Below, in pieces: positions 9,328 through 18,821 of a stretch of DNA of 64,000 bases. The notes below the pieces were generated by a model that was given only the letters and a program-made list of their open reading frames with translations, was not told the origin of the DNA and made no database searches. The translations under genes were made by a program, and so were the position numbers. Each line of letters begins with the position of its first letter. Positions within the stretch are counted from its first letter, which is position 1. Origin of the DNA: Pseudoalteromonas luteoviolacea (GTDB lineage Bacteria; Pseudomonadota; Gammaproteobacteria; Enterobacterales; Alteromonadaceae); assembly GCF_001750165.1 (NCBI RefSeq), contig NZ_CP015411.1, positions 1,516,001 to 1,580,000 of the forward strand, written 5' to 3'.

Positions 9328-10098
9328 GTGATCCATCCTACCGCAATTATTGAGCCAGGCGCTAAATTAGGAAATAACGTCTCAGTCGGACCATACAGTT
9401 ATATCGGTAATGATGTGGTTATCGGTGATGATTGTAAGATCGAGTCTCATGTCGTTATCAAAGGGCCAAGTGAAATCGGCTCTGGTAACCACATATTTCA
9501 GTTCGCGTCAGTAGGCGAGGCCTGTCAAGATAAAAAGTACAAGGATGAACCAACGAAACTGATTATTGGTGACAACAATGTGATCAGAGAGTGTGCGACG
9601 ATTCATCGCGGCACTATCCAAGATCAAGGTGTAACCATTATCGGTAGTAACAATTTATTCATGGCATACACCCATGTTGCGCACGATGCTGTGATTGGTA
9701 ATAACGTCATATTTGCCAACAATGCGAGTGTTGCTGGCCACGTACATATTGGTGATTGGGTTATCCTTGCTGGTAATTCAGGTGTACACCAGTTTTGTAA
9801 AGTTGGCTCACATGCGTTTGTTGGCATGTATTCTGGTGTTAACCAAGATGTCCCACCGTTTGTAACAACGACAGGGACCCCTGCAAGGCCTGTTGCGATT
9901 AACACTGAAGGGTTAAAACGCCGTGGTTTTGAATCTGACGAAATTATGGCGACACGTAGAGCATACAAAATGCTTTTCCGTAAAGGCCTTAAGTTAGATG
10001 AAGCAGTAGCCGCTTTACAAGATGAAGCTAAGCAGTACCCTTCTGTACAACTGATGCTTGATTTTATTGAAACATCAGAGCGTGGGTTAGTACGCTAA
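9328..10098 (+). CDS. lpxA: UDP-GlcNAc acyltransferase LpxA
   Basis: First committed acyltransferase of lipid A synthesis. GTG at 9328 is the likely start: the product begins (M)IHPTAIIEPGAKLG exactly like LpxA proteins, with a purine-rich AGAAGAGAG upstream inside fabZ. A GTG 24 bases earlier would add a tail read from the fabZ end. 256 residues: hexapeptide-repeat beta-helix (about 1-185) then a helical C-terminal domain. Catalytic-region motif MAYTHVAHDAVIG has the conserved His. The downstream gap contains a terminator-like hairpin before lpxB. Confidence 0.96.
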   Translation: MIHPTAIIEPGAKLGNNVSVGPYSYIGNDVVIGDDCKIESHVVIKGPSEIGSGNHIFQFASVGEACQDKKYKDEPTKLIIGDNNVIRECATIHRGTIQDQGVTIIGSNNLFMAYTHVAHDAVIGNNVIFANNASVAGHVHIGDWVILAGNSGVHQFCKVGSHAFVGMYSGVNQDVPPFVTTTGTPARPVAINTEGLKRRGFESDEIMATRRAYKMLFRKGLKLDEAVAALQDEAKQYPSVQLMLDFIETSERGLVR

Positions 10099-10156
10099 TC
10101 GAACTTTGCTCTATGTCGCAATTTTTAGCATAACAAAGAGCTGGTTCTGATATAAT

Positions 10157-10186
10157 AACGCCATACTAAGTATGGCGTTTTTTATT
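10157..10186 (+). terminator. Terminator-like hairpin between lpxA and lpxB
   Basis: AACGCCATA (10157-10165) / TATGGCGTT (10171-10179), nine perfect pairs, five-base loop, then a TTTTTATTTT tract. It looks like an intrinsic terminator inside a cluster usually thought of as one operon. TATAAT at 10151-10156 just upstream could be a -10 element, but I see no convincing -35. Confidence 0.75.
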
Positions 10187-10202
10187 TTCTAGAAGAACAA
10201 AA

Positions 10203-11357
10203 ATGGCAAACGAAAAATCAATTACGGTGGGGATTGTCGCAGGTGAATTATCCGGCGATATTCTTGGCGCAGGCCTTATTAAAGCGCTTAAAAAGCGCTT
10301 TCCGAATGCCCAATTTGTAGGCATTGCTGGTCCTAAAATGCAAGCTGAAGGCTGTAAGAGTCTTTTTGATATGGAAGAGCTTGCTGTGATGGGGCTTGTG
10401 GAAGTATTAGGCCGACTTCCACGCTTACTCAAAATTCGTAAAGAGTTAGTCAATTATTTTATTCAAAATCCACCTGATGTATTTATCGGAGTTGATGCAC
10501 CGGATTTTAATTTACGTGTTGAAAAGCCGCTGAAGGCTGCGGGCATTAAAACGATTCAATATGTGAGCCCATCAGTTTGGGCTTGGCGACCAAAGCGTAT
10601 TCATACCATTGCCGAAGCAACTAATTTGGTTTTATCTTTACTGCCATTTGAAAAGGCATTTTATGATAAATATGACGTGCCGTGTACATTTGTTGGTCAT
10701 ACACTCGCGGATGAAATTCCACTAGAGTCAGACTCGTTAGCAGCAAGAAAAGAAATTGGTTTGAATGAATCAGACACGGTATTGGCTTTGCTACCAGGTA
10801 GTCGAGGCTCAGAAGTCGGTTTATTGAGTGAAACCTATTTACAAACAGCGAAACAATTAGTTGATAAAATTCCAGATCTTAAAATTGTGGTGCCTTTGGT
10901 CAATGAAAAACGCCAACAACAGTTCATGCAAATCCTAAATAAAGTTGCGCCTGAGCTACGACCTATTATGTTAGATGGCCAGTCATCATTAGCAATGACG
11001 GCTTCAGATGCAGTACTGCTTGCATCAGGCACCGCGACGCTCGAAGCGATGCTATATAAAAAGCCGATGGTTGTAGGTTATCGCCTGAAAACACTGAGCT
11101 ATAAAATATTCAGCACATTTTTCACGTTCAATATTAAGCATTTTTCATTGCCAAATTTACTAGCTGACGCGCCTTTGGTCGCAGAATTTTTACAAGAAGA
11201 TTGTAACCCTGATGCATTGACCGATGCGCTATTACCTTTGCTAAGAGGGGATAATTCGGCATTGATAGAACGCTTTTACGAAATACATAAAGATATTCGC
11301 TTAAATGCCAGCGAACAGGCAGCAATTGCTGTAGCGGAGGTTATAAATGCAAATTGA
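10203..11357 (+). CDS. lpxB: Lipid-A-disaccharide synthase
   Basis: GT19 glycosyltransferase that joins UDP-2,3-diacylglucosamine and lipid X into the lipid A disaccharide at the inner membrane. 384 residues. N-terminal VGIVAGELSGDILGAGLI is the family signature; SPSVWAWRPKRI and LLPGSRGSEV are conserved nucleotide-binding segments, and LLASGTATLEAMLYKKPMVVGYR is the C-terminal donor site. Start ATG with AGAAGAAC upstream. Its end overlaps rnhB by 11 bases, indicating coupled translation. Confidence 0.97.
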   Translation: MANEKSITVGIVAGELSGDILGAGLIKALKKRFPNAQFVGIAGPKMQAEGCKSLFDMEELAVMGLVEVLGRLPRLLKIRKELVNYFIQNPPDVFIGVDAPDFNLRVEKPLKAAGIKTIQYVSPSVWAWRPKRIHTIAEATNLVLSLLPFEKAFYDKYDVPCTFVGHTLADEIPLESDSLAARKEIGLNESDTVLALLPGSRGSEVGLLSETYLQTAKQLVDKIPDLKIVVPLVNEKRQQQFMQILNKVAPELRPIMLDGQSSLAMTASDAVLLASGTATLEAMLYKKPMVVGYRLKTLSYKIFSTFFTFNIKHFSLPNLLADAPLVAEFLQEDCNPDALTDALLPLLRGDNSALIERFYEIHKDIRLNASEQAAIAVAEVINAN

Positions 11358-11940
11358 GCGTCCAAACGTTAATTTCATAGCAGGGGTAGATGAAGTAGGC
11401 CGTGGTCCATTGGTTGGAGATGTGGTTACTGCTGCTGTTATATTGGACCCGACTAAGCCAATTGAAGGTTTAACTGACTCAAAAAAACTTTCTGAGAAAA
11501 AGCGCAACGCATTGGCTGAAGAGATTAAAGAGAAAGCCTTGTGTTATTGTATTGCTCGCGCTTCGGTTGAAGAAATTGACGAGCTAAATATTTTGCATGC
11601 TACTATGCTGGCAATGAAAAGAGCGGTTGAAGGTTTATCTATTCCCGCCGAATTTGTTTTTATCGATGGCAACCGTGTGCCTGATATTACGGTTCCTGCA
11701 CAAGCAGTTGTGAAAGGCGATAGTCTTGTTGCTGAGATCAGTGCAGCGTCAATTCTAGCCAAGGTCACACGTGATAATGAAATGATTGAGTTAGATGCTC
11801 AGTATCCTGAGTTCGGTTTTGCGGGCCACAAGGGCTACCCTACCAAGGCGCATTTTGAAGCGCTTGCACAACATGGTATTACACCTCATCACCGTAAGAG
11901 CTTTAAGCCAGTACAAAGAATTATCGCGGAGCAGTCGTAA
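11347..11940 (+). CDS. rnhB: Ribonuclease HII
   Basis: Removes ribonucleotides from RNA-DNA hybrids, including single misincorporated ribonucleotides. 197 residues. The DEVGRGPL motif (Asp15, Glu16) gives two metal ligands; FIDGN (Asp near 100) and the later SILAKVTRD segment complete the active site. GHKGYPTKAHFEAL and the HRKSFKPV C-terminal block are typical. Overlaps lpxB and is two bases ahead of dnaE, the conserved rnhB-dnaE arrangement. Confidence 0.97.
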   Translation: MQIERPNVNFIAGVDEVGRGPLVGDVVTAAVILDPTKPIEGLTDSKKLSEKKRNALAEEIKEKALCYCIARASVEEIDELNILHATMLAMKRAVEGLSIPAEFVFIDGNRVPDITVPAQAVVKGDSLVAEISAASILAKVTRDNEMIELDAQYPEFGFAGHKGYPTKAHFEALAQHGITPHHRKSFKPVQRIIAEQS

Positions 11941-11942
11941 CC

Positions 11943-14900
11943 ATGCCAACGCCTAATTTTGTGCACTTACGCGTGCATAGTGACTTCTCAATGGTCGATG
12001 GTTTGGCAAAAACTAAACCGATTGTTGCGAGAGCTCAAGAACTTGAAATGCCAGCGTTCGCGATCACTGATCAAATGAACTTGTGTGGTTTGGTGAGATT
12101 TTATGGTGGTGCTCATGGTGCGGGAATAAAGCCCATGGTAGGGGCTGATCTATGGCTGAAAAGCGACGAGTTTCCTGATGAGCCCTGCCGTATTGTGGTA
12201 TTGGCAAAAAATAATGAAGGATATAAAAACCTTACGTTACTAATCTCAGAAGCTTTTCTAAGAGGCCATGTATTTCATCGCCCTGTGGTTGATAAAGCTT
12301 GGTTAGCTCAGTTCAAAGAGGGGTTAATCTTACTCTCTGGCGCAAAAGATGGGGATGTTGGTAAAGCTTTACTTAAAGGTAACCAGCAATTGGCTTTAGA
12401 AACATTAGCTTTCTATGAGGAGCATTTTGCTGATCATTACTATCTCGAGCTACACCGAACTGATCGTGAACAAGAAGAAGAATATTTACATGCGGCTGTG
12501 GCGCTTGCGTCGGAACGCAACCTACCCGTTGTTGCCACTAATGAAGTGGTGTTCCTACATGAGGAAGACTTCGAAGCCCATGAAATTCGTGTAGCAATCC
12601 ACGATGGTTATACACTAGAAGATAAAAATAGGCCAAAGCGCTTTTCTAAAGAGCAGTATCTTAAAACACCTGAACAGATGGCAGAGCTGTTTAGTGATAT
12701 TCCAGAAGCACTAGAAAATACCGTTGAGATAGCTAAACGTTGTAATGTGACGGTTCAGCTTGGTACCTACTTTCTTCCAGACTACCCTACGGGCGATCTA
12801 AAAATTGATGAATTTTTAGTCAAGGTGTCTGAAGATGGCCTCGAAGAACGTTTACAGTTTTTATTCCCTGATGAAGAAGACCGCAAAGTTAAGCGTATTG
12901 AGTATGATGAACGCCTCAGGATTGAGCTAGACGTAATTAACCAAATGGGATTCCCAGGTTACTTCTTGATCGTAATGGAGTTCATTCAGTGGAGTAAGGA
13001 TAACAATATTCCAGTTGGCCCTGGTCGAGGTTCAGGTGCAGGTTCATTGGTTGCATATGCACTGAAGATCACCGATCTTGACCCACTTGAATTTGACTTA
13101 CTTTTCGAACGATTCTTGAACCCAGAACGTGTTTCGATGCCCGATTTTGATGTCGACTTTTGTATGGATAGGCGTGATGAAGTTATTGATCACGTTGCTA
13201 AACTTTACGGGCGACAGGCGGTATCTCAGATCATCACTTTTGGTACGATGGCGGCCAAAGCGGTAATTCGAGACGTAGGGCGAGTGCTTGGTCACCCATA
13301 CGGCTTTGTCGATAGAATTTCGAAGTTAGTGCCGGGCGATCCGGGCATGACACTTGCCAAAGCTTTTGAAGTTGAACCAAGACTACCTGAAGCTTACGAC
13401 GGCGATGATGAAGTGAGAGAGCTCATCGATAAATGCCGTATTCTTGAAGGGTGTACCCGAAATGCTGGTAAACACGCCGGTGGTGTTGTTATCTCGCCAA
13501 CCAGTATTACAGATTTTGCAGCCTTGTACTGTGACGAAGAGGGTAAATTTCCAGTTACCCAGTTTGATAAGAACGACGTAGAAACGGCTGGTTTGGTTAA
13601 GTTTGACTTCCTCGGTCTAAGAACACTGACCATTCTACAGTGGGCATTAGATATGGCCAACGAACGTTTGGCGCGAGAGCAAAAACCGTTTGTTGATATC
13701 AACGCTATTCCACTTGATGATCATGCCAGTTTTGAATTGCTGTTGAGAGCGGAGACAACTGCGGTATTCCAGCTTGAATCTCGTGGTATGAAAGATCTGA
13801 TCCGTCGTCTGAAGCCAGATTGCTTTGAAGATATGATCGCACTGGTTGCTTTATTCCGTCCGGGGCCTCTGCAATCGGGCATGGTAGATAACTTCATTGA
13901 CCGTAAGCATGGTCGAGAAGAGATCTCTTTCCCTGACGCCCAGTATCAGCATGAGAGCTTAGCACCTATCCTAGAGCCGACCTACGGGATCATCCTCTAT
14001 CAGGAACAGGTTATGCAGATCGCTCAGGTCCTTGCTGGCTATAGCTTAGGTGGCGCTGACTTACTTCGTCGTGCGATGGGTAAGAAAAAACCTGAAGAGA
14101 TGGCAAAGCAGCGTTCAACCTTTGAAGAAGGCTCGATCAATAATGGGGTTGATGGTGAACTAGCGATGAAGATCTTCGATCTTGTTGAAAAGTTCGCCGG
14201 TTATGGTTTCAACAAATCTCACTCAGCCGCATATGCATTGGTTTCTTACCAAACGCTCTGGATGAAGACGCACTTCCCAGCTGAGTTTATGGCAGCGGTA
14301 ATGTCTGCGGATATGGATAATACCGACAAAATCGTTACCTTGGTTGATGAATGTGAAAACATGAAATTGACCTTGTTGCCTCCTGATGTGAACGCGGGGG
14401 TTTATAAATTCACGGTGAACTTACAAGGCGAGATAGTTTACGGTATTGGTGCGATTAAAGGCGTAGGGGAAGGCCCTGTTGAGGCTATTCTGGAAGCACG
14501 CGAGCAGGGTGGTGAGTTTAAAGACTTATTTGATTTTTGTGCCCGTGTAGATTTAAAGCGCCTCAATCGTCGTGTTATCGAAAAACTCATTTATGCAGGT
14601 GCTCTAGACAAGCTTGGTCCAGAGAAGAAGCAAGGTGGACGTGCCACCTTACTTGCGAGCTTAAAGGATGCCATGAAGTCTGCCGAGCAGCATCATAAAG
14701 CGGAGCAGTTGGGCCAATCAGATTTATTTGGCTTACTCGCGGTAGAACCGGAGGAAGTCGCGCAAGCATTTGTTCAGGCACCGCCGCTAAGCGACAATGA
14801 GTGGCTCAATGGGGAAAAGGAAACGCTTGGTTTATATCTGACCGGACATCCGATTAACCAATATCGAAAAGAGCTCAAGCATTATACTTCTGGAAAATTG

Positions 14901-15434
14901 GTAGACCTACAACCAACTAACAGGGATATGCAATCGACAGCCGCTGGATTGGTTATTAATGCTCGGACCTTGATAAACAAAAAAGGTAATCGCTGGGGCC
15001 TTATCACGCTCGATGACAAGAGTGCGCGTATTGACGTGCGTTTCTTCCCTGAGCAATTTGAAATGTACGAAAGCCTTCTTCAGGTTAACCAAATTTTGGT
15101 GATCTCAGGTCAGGTGAGCTTTGATAATTTCTCCGGCGGTATTACGATGACTGCCAGAGATGTGAATACCATAGGACAAGCGCGTGAGAAACGCGTTAAC
15201 TCGATGAAGATGAAGCTCAATATGGCACAAATTGACGCGGGCTTTGGTGAGAACTTAAAACGGGTATTGGAGCCATACAAGTTTGGTACATGTCAGGTAG
15301 TCATTGAGTATCAGCGTCCTGATGCAACTGCAGAATTAACACTAGGAACACAGTGGTGTGTGACACCCAGTGATGAATTGATGCGAGCACTGAAAAAGTT
15401 AACAGGGCAAGACGTAGAGTTGATCTTTGATTAA
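11943..15434 (+). CDS. dnaE: DNA polymerase III alpha subunit
   Basis: Replicative C-family polymerase. 1163 residues, matching E. coli (1160). N-terminal PHP domain begins FVHLRVHSDFSMVDGLAKT. The catalytic aspartates fall at Asp401 and Asp403 (PDFDVDF) and Asp555 (VKFDFLG), the same numbers as in E. coli. Helix-hairpin-helix and OB-fold domains follow in the last third. The gene sits after rnhB and is followed by a strong bidirectional terminator facing accA. No inteins or frameshifts seen. Confidence 0.98.
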   Translation: MPTPNFVHLRVHSDFSMVDGLAKTKPIVARAQELEMPAFAITDQMNLCGLVRFYGGAHGAGIKPMVGADLWLKSDEFPDEPCRIVVLAKNNEGYKNLTLLISEAFLRGHVFHRPVVDKAWLAQFKEGLILLSGAKDGDVGKALLKGNQQLALETLAFYEEHFADHYYLELHRTDREQEEEYLHAAVALASERNLPVVATNEVVFLHEEDFEAHEIRVAIHDGYTLEDKNRPKRFSKEQYLKTPEQMAELFSDIPEALENTVEIAKRCNVTVQLGTYFLPDYPTGDLKIDEFLVKVSEDGLEERLQFLFPDEEDRKVKRIEYDERLRIELDVINQMGFPGYFLIVMEFIQWSKDNNIPVGPGRGSGAGSLVAYALKITDLDPLEFDLLFERFLNPERVSMPDFDVDFCMDRRDEVIDHVAKLYGRQAVSQIITFGTMAAKAVIRDVGRVLGHPYGFVDRISKLVPGDPGMTLAKAFEVEPRLPEAYDGDDEVRELIDKCRILEGCTRNAGKHAGGVVISPTSITDFAALYCDEEGKFPVTQFDKNDVETAGLVKFDFLGLRTLTILQWALDMANERLAREQKPFVDINAIPLDDHASFELLLRAETTAVFQLESRGMKDLIRRLKPDCFEDMIALVALFRPGPLQSGMVDNFIDRKHGREEISFPDAQYQHESLAPILEPTYGIILYQEQVMQIAQVLAGYSLGGADLLRRAMGKKKPEEMAKQRSTFEEGSINNGVDGELAMKIFDLVEKFAGYGFNKSHSAAYALVSYQTLWMKTHFPAEFMAAVMSADMDNTDKIVTLVDECENMKLTLLPPDVNAGVYKFTVNLQGEIVYGIGAIKGVGEGPVEAILEAREQGGEFKDLFDFCARVDLKRLNRRVIEKLIYAGALDKLGPEKKQGGRATLLASLKDAMKSAEQHHKAEQLGQSDLFGLLAVEPEEVAQAFVQAPPLSDNEWLNGEKETLGLYLTGHPINQYRKELKHYTSGKLVDLQPTNRDMQSTAAGLVINARTLINKKGNRWGLITLDDKSARIDVRFFPEQFEMYESLLQVNQILVISGQVSFDNFSGGITMTARDVNTIGQAREKRVNSMKMKLNMAQIDAGFGENLKRVLEPYKFGTCQVVIEYQRPDATAELTLGTQWCVTPSDELMRALKKLTGQDVELIFD

Positions 15435-15453
15435 CTCTAGGTAGACAGAAAAT

Positions 15454-15485
15454 AAAAAAGGCCACCCATTGGGTGGCCTTTTTTA
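15454..15485. terminator. Bidirectional terminator between dnaE and accA
   Basis: AAAAAAGGCCACCC (15454-15467) / GGGTGGCCTTTTTT (15471-15484) with a three-base loop. A and T runs on both sides let it stop transcription from dnaE (+) and accA (-). Confidence 0.92.
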
Positions 15486-15497
15486 TTATTAATTCAA

Positions 15498-16457
15498 TTA
15501 GCTACAGTAACCAAAAGACATCAGGCGTTGGTATCTTTGCTCAAGCATTTCTTCTTGGCTAAGTTTAGATACGTCATCAAGATCTTTGATGATCTGTGCT
15601 TTTAGATTTCTTGCCGCTGTATCATAATCACGGTGTGCGCCACCAAGAGGCTCAGCAACGATTTCGTTGATTAGGTTGTTGTCTTTGATACGCTGTGCAG
15701 ATACACCCATCGCTTCAGCTGCAAGTGGGGCTTTTTCTGCACTCTTCCAAAGAATTGAAGCACAGCCCTCAGGCGTGATCACTGAATAAGTGCTGTAACG
15801 TAACATATTAACGCGGTCGCCTACACCAATTGCCAGTGCACCACCTGAACCACCTTCACCGATAACGCTACAAATTGTCGGTACTTTTAAAGAAGCCATC
15901 ACTTTTAAGTTCATAGCGATTGCTTCACTTTGGCCACGCTCTTCTGCGCCAATGCCTGGATACGCGCCTTGCGTATCAATTAATGTAATGACAGGCATCT
16001 TAAAACGTTCAGCCATTTCCATAAGGCGCTTTGCTTTACGATAGCCTTCTGGACGTGGCATACCGAAGTTACGTTTGATTTTCTCAGCTGTATCACGACC
16101 TTTCTCTTGGCCGATAACCATAACTGGTTTGCCGTCTAGTCTCGCAGTACCGCCAATAATTGCTGGGTCATTAGCAAATGCACGATCACCTGCAAATTCA
16201 TCGAATTCTGTGAACATGCGTTTGATAAAATCGCTCGCATGTGGACGCATTGGATGGCGAGCTAGTTGTAGCAGCTGCCAAGGATTAAGTTCTGAGTATA
16301 TTTTTTCAGTAAGCTGTACACTTTTTTCTTTTAATTTACTGATTTCTTCTTCCAGACTTAGGTCCAAAGAACCTGAGCGACTAACAGCTTGTAGCTCTTT
16401 AATTTTTTGCTCTAATTCAGCTACTGGAAGTTCAAATTCTAGATAATTTAAGCTCAT
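15498..16457 (-). CDS. accA: Acetyl-CoA carboxylase carboxyltransferase alpha
   Basis: Alpha subunit of the carboxyltransferase that makes malonyl-CoA for fatty acid synthesis, partnered with AccD. 319 residues, same as E. coli. N-terminal coiled part (MSLNYLEFELPVAELEQKI) then the crotonase-fold domain, with GGTARLDGKPVMVIGQEKG, DTQGAYPGIGAEERGQ and EGGSGGALAIGVGD motifs. Oppositely oriented to dnaE, whereas many enterobacteria have dnaE-accA in one direction. ATG is preceded by AGGT at six bases. Its own promoter must lie in 16458-16700. Confidence 0.97.
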   Translation of the reverse strand: MSLNYLEFELPVAELEQKIKELQAVSRSGSLDLSLEEEISKLKEKSVQLTEKIYSELNPWQLLQLARHPMRPHASDFIKRMFTEFDEFAGDRAFANDPAIIGGTARLDGKPVMVIGQEKGRDTAEKIKRNFGMPRPEGYRKAKRLMEMAERFKMPVITLIDTQGAYPGIGAEERGQSEAIAMNLKVMASLKVPTICSVIGEGGSGGALAIGVGDRVNMLRYSTYSVITPEGCASILWKSAEKAPLAAEAMGVSAQRIKDNNLINEIVAEPLGGAHRDYDTAARNLKAQIIKDLDDVSKLSQEEMLEQRYQRLMSFGYCS

Positions 16458-17125
16458 TTTCTAACCTATCTGATAATTTTTTAAAGTTTGTCTCGGTTTT
16501 ATGTAGAGAGTACAGATTTAAAATGCCGTGACTCAGTTATTTTCAGCCTATTATTTAGCATAGTCTATTTTGCTAAATGGAGCTTAAACTAAGTATTAAT
16601 ATTGCTTATTTAAGTCAGTTTTTGTAGAAGATGTCGAATTTTAGCGACATTTACCTTCTTCATTTTTTAACTGTTTTTCCTTCGTGAAGGCGCGTTCTCT
16701 GTCATCACATACAATTTTGTGCACATTATACTGCCCCGAGCTGGATCTTGAAAACAGACCAGCAAGATAATGTGACTTTTTAAACATAAGTAGGGATTTA
16801 CCTAGATTTTAGCACTAATGTCAATTAATTTCGGGTTTGTTTTATCCATGTAAAATTTGAAAATGAATTTTGTTATATATCAACGTTAGGTCACGCTAAG
16901 TGATTAAAATTGTTTTATTAATTGGTTTTGGTTTAATTAAAGGCAAAATACTGCCTTTTTTACCGATTTTAAGTACGGTTTTAGTAAAAGAATAAAATAG
17001 AGTTTAGCGAGTTAAGTTTTGAACTTGGGGTGATCTAGCTCATTATAATCTTTTACTCAGCTGTGCGTTCATTGCAATTTATATAGGATAAGGTATAACG
17101 CCTGTTGAAAGTATGAGGAAAGAAT
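16458..17125. other. Intergenic, accA/tilS divergent region
   Basis: 668 bases without a convincing gene on either strand. AT-rich, presumably holding the divergent accA and tilS promoters. I see no tRNA-like cloverleaf, no strong hairpin with a T run and no repeat. Confidence 0.5.
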
Positions 17126-18451
17126 ATGGAATCGACAGGCATATATAAACAATTTTCCAGCGCACTTGAGCAACAATGTGGGAGTCGTTTAGGGCAAGGG
17201 CTCACCGTCGCTTTATCTGGCGGTGTTGATTCGGTTGTACTACTTCATCTATGCCAACAATACGTCAAATTAAATGCAGAGATAACGCTAGACGCGATTT
17301 ATGTGAATCATGGTTTATCTGGTAATTCATTTGAATGGCAGCAGTTTTGTGAGCAGTTATGTGCAAGTCTTAATATTTCTTTTCGGACCGTGTCGGTTAA
17401 TATTCAAGCGCAAGCTAGGACCAGTTTAGAAGCGCAGGCCAGAGATGCACGTTACGACGCACTTGATAAACATGCAGCGCAAAACTCGACGTTAGTACTT
17501 GGTCAGCATGCCGATGATCAAGTTGAGACTTTTTTTATTCGTTTGAAAAGAGGTTCTGGGCTAAAAGGGCTTGGTGCAATGCATGCAACTACCCAGCTTG
17601 CAAGTGGTCGATTTTGCATCAGGCCACTGCTCGGGATTGAACGCAAAAATATTGAGGCATTTGCACAAATATTTGGTTTATCTCATATCGAAGATGAATC
17701 TAACAAAAATGATGAATTTGATCGCAACTTTTTGCGAAATCAGGTAATACCTCTTTTAAAATCTCGCTTTAAAGGGTTTGTACCCAGTGTTATAAGGTCT
17801 ATTTCTTTATTGCAGGCTCAACAGAGTTTAATAGACGAAATAACGCAGGGGGATTTGGTAGCTTGCCGACATGGCAAAGAAATCAATATATCTAGTCTAG
17901 CCGCACTATCCCACCTTAGGCAATGCAACCTGGTGCGAGCTTGGCTCGAGAGCAAAGGCGTAAGCATGCCATCACAAAAGCAGCTTACTCAGATTTTGCA
18001 GCAGGTCATTCATGCAAAAGAAGATGCGCAAGTTCATGTGCAATTGCGAGCTGGCTCAGTTAAATGCTACAACGGGCTAATGTACTGGGTGGTCCATGAG
18101 GCCACAAAATTAGTTGATATTCCTTTGTCGGATTTGGCTACAAGAACGGTACTTAGTGATGGCAGAATCTTAGTGCTCATAGAAGGAAAAGGTATTCGTA
18201 GGCCTTTGGAAAGTGAGTCTATTTCGATTCGATTTGCGCGACTTAATGAGAAAATTAAGCCTTTTGGAAAACCAGGGCGAAATACGGTTAAACATTGGCT
18301 CAAAGAAGCAAAAGTGCCTAGTTGGGAAAGAGGGGCGAAGCCGATGGTTTATTACAACGACACCTTGGTCGCGGTGGCGGGGATATTGGTCAATGCAGAT
18401 TATGCTTCGCATTCAGGAATTAACTGGCAGGTTGAAGATGCAAAGAAATAA
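17126..18451 (+). CDS. tilS: tRNA(Ile)-lysidine synthase
   Basis: Modifies C34 of the CAU-anticodon tRNA-Ile to lysidine so that it reads AUA and is charged with Ile. 441 residues. The PP-loop ATP motif SGGVDS is at 31-36, followed by YVNHGLSGNS and the GQHADDQVETFFIRLKRGSGLKGLGAM block typical of TilS. The C-terminal domain includes GRNTVKHWLKEAKVPSWERG and PMVYYNDTLVAVAGI. ATG has a GAGGAA ribosome site. The end overlaps the next frame by 14 bases. Confidence 0.96.
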   Translation: MESTGIYKQFSSALEQQCGSRLGQGLTVALSGGVDSVVLLHLCQQYVKLNAEITLDAIYVNHGLSGNSFEWQQFCEQLCASLNISFRTVSVNIQAQARTSLEAQARDARYDALDKHAAQNSTLVLGQHADDQVETFFIRLKRGSGLKGLGAMHATTQLASGRFCIRPLLGIERKNIEAFAQIFGLSHIEDESNKNDEFDRNFLRNQVIPLLKSRFKGFVPSVIRSISLLQAQQSLIDEITQGDLVACRHGKEINISSLAALSHLRQCNLVRAWLESKGVSMPSQKQLTQILQQVIHAKEDAQVHVQLRAGSVKCYNGLMYWVVHEATKLVDIPLSDLATRTVLSDGRILVLIEGKGIRRPLESESISIRFARLNEKIKPFGKPGRNTVKHWLKEAKVPSWERGAKPMVYYNDTLVAVAGILVNADYASHSGINWQVEDAKK

Positions 18452-18779
18452 ACAGATTGGTGGGTCACTGGCACCTAAAGCACCCAGTGCCTTTTTAATA
18501 TGTGCACTGATATTTTTATTATTATCGATAAGCTCGCCGCTGAATGTGGCAAACCTTATTTTGGCGCTGAGTATTGGGGCACTATCGGCGGTGTTGTTAC
18601 TTGCTTATTGGCATGGTAAAGGCGGGATTTACTTCATTTTAGGATTGGCTGCGCCCATGTTGTCCATATTGTTTAGTGATCTTCCTGACTTTTGGGCATT
18701 GGGTTGGGTTATTAACGGCTTTTTTTGTGGCTTTGCTATTTTGCTGTGGTTATTCCAGCTAAAAAATAGTCAGGGTTAA
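18438..18779 (+). CDS. Small membrane protein, unknown function
   Basis: 113-residue hydrophobic protein, start ATG inside the last codons of tilS (14-base overlap), which implies coupled translation. A longer open frame reaches 18213 but would lie almost wholly within tilS. A short basic N-terminus (MQRNKQIGGS) is followed by about four membrane helices (FLICALIFLLLSIS, LILALSIGALSAVLLLAYW, IYFILGLAAPMLSILF, WVINGFFCGFAILLWLF). I do not recognise a family. Likely an inner-membrane protein co-transcribed with tilS. Confidence 0.7.
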   Translation: MQRNKQIGGSLAPKAPSAFLICALIFLLLSISSPLNVANLILALSIGALSAVLLLAYWHGKGGIYFILGLAAPMLSILFSDLPDFWALGWVINGFFCGFAILLWLFQLKNSQG

Positions 18780-18814
18780 AAAGTGGTACTTATCATTAGG
18801 GGATGATAAGTACC
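18776..18814 (-). terminator. Terminator for the diguanylate cyclase gene
   Basis: GGTACTTATCA (18785-18795) / TGATAAGTACC (18804-18814), 11 perfect pairs. Read on the minus strand it is followed by ACTTTTTAA, so it fits termination of the minus-strand GGDEF gene ending at 18822. It may also hinder read-through from the tilS operon. Confidence 0.75.
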
Positions 18815-18821
18815 TGTGGGT

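Noticed and set aside
18213..18437. N-terminal extension of the small membrane protein
   Set aside because: Would lie almost wholly inside tilS and has no membrane-protein character; ATG 18438 is better.
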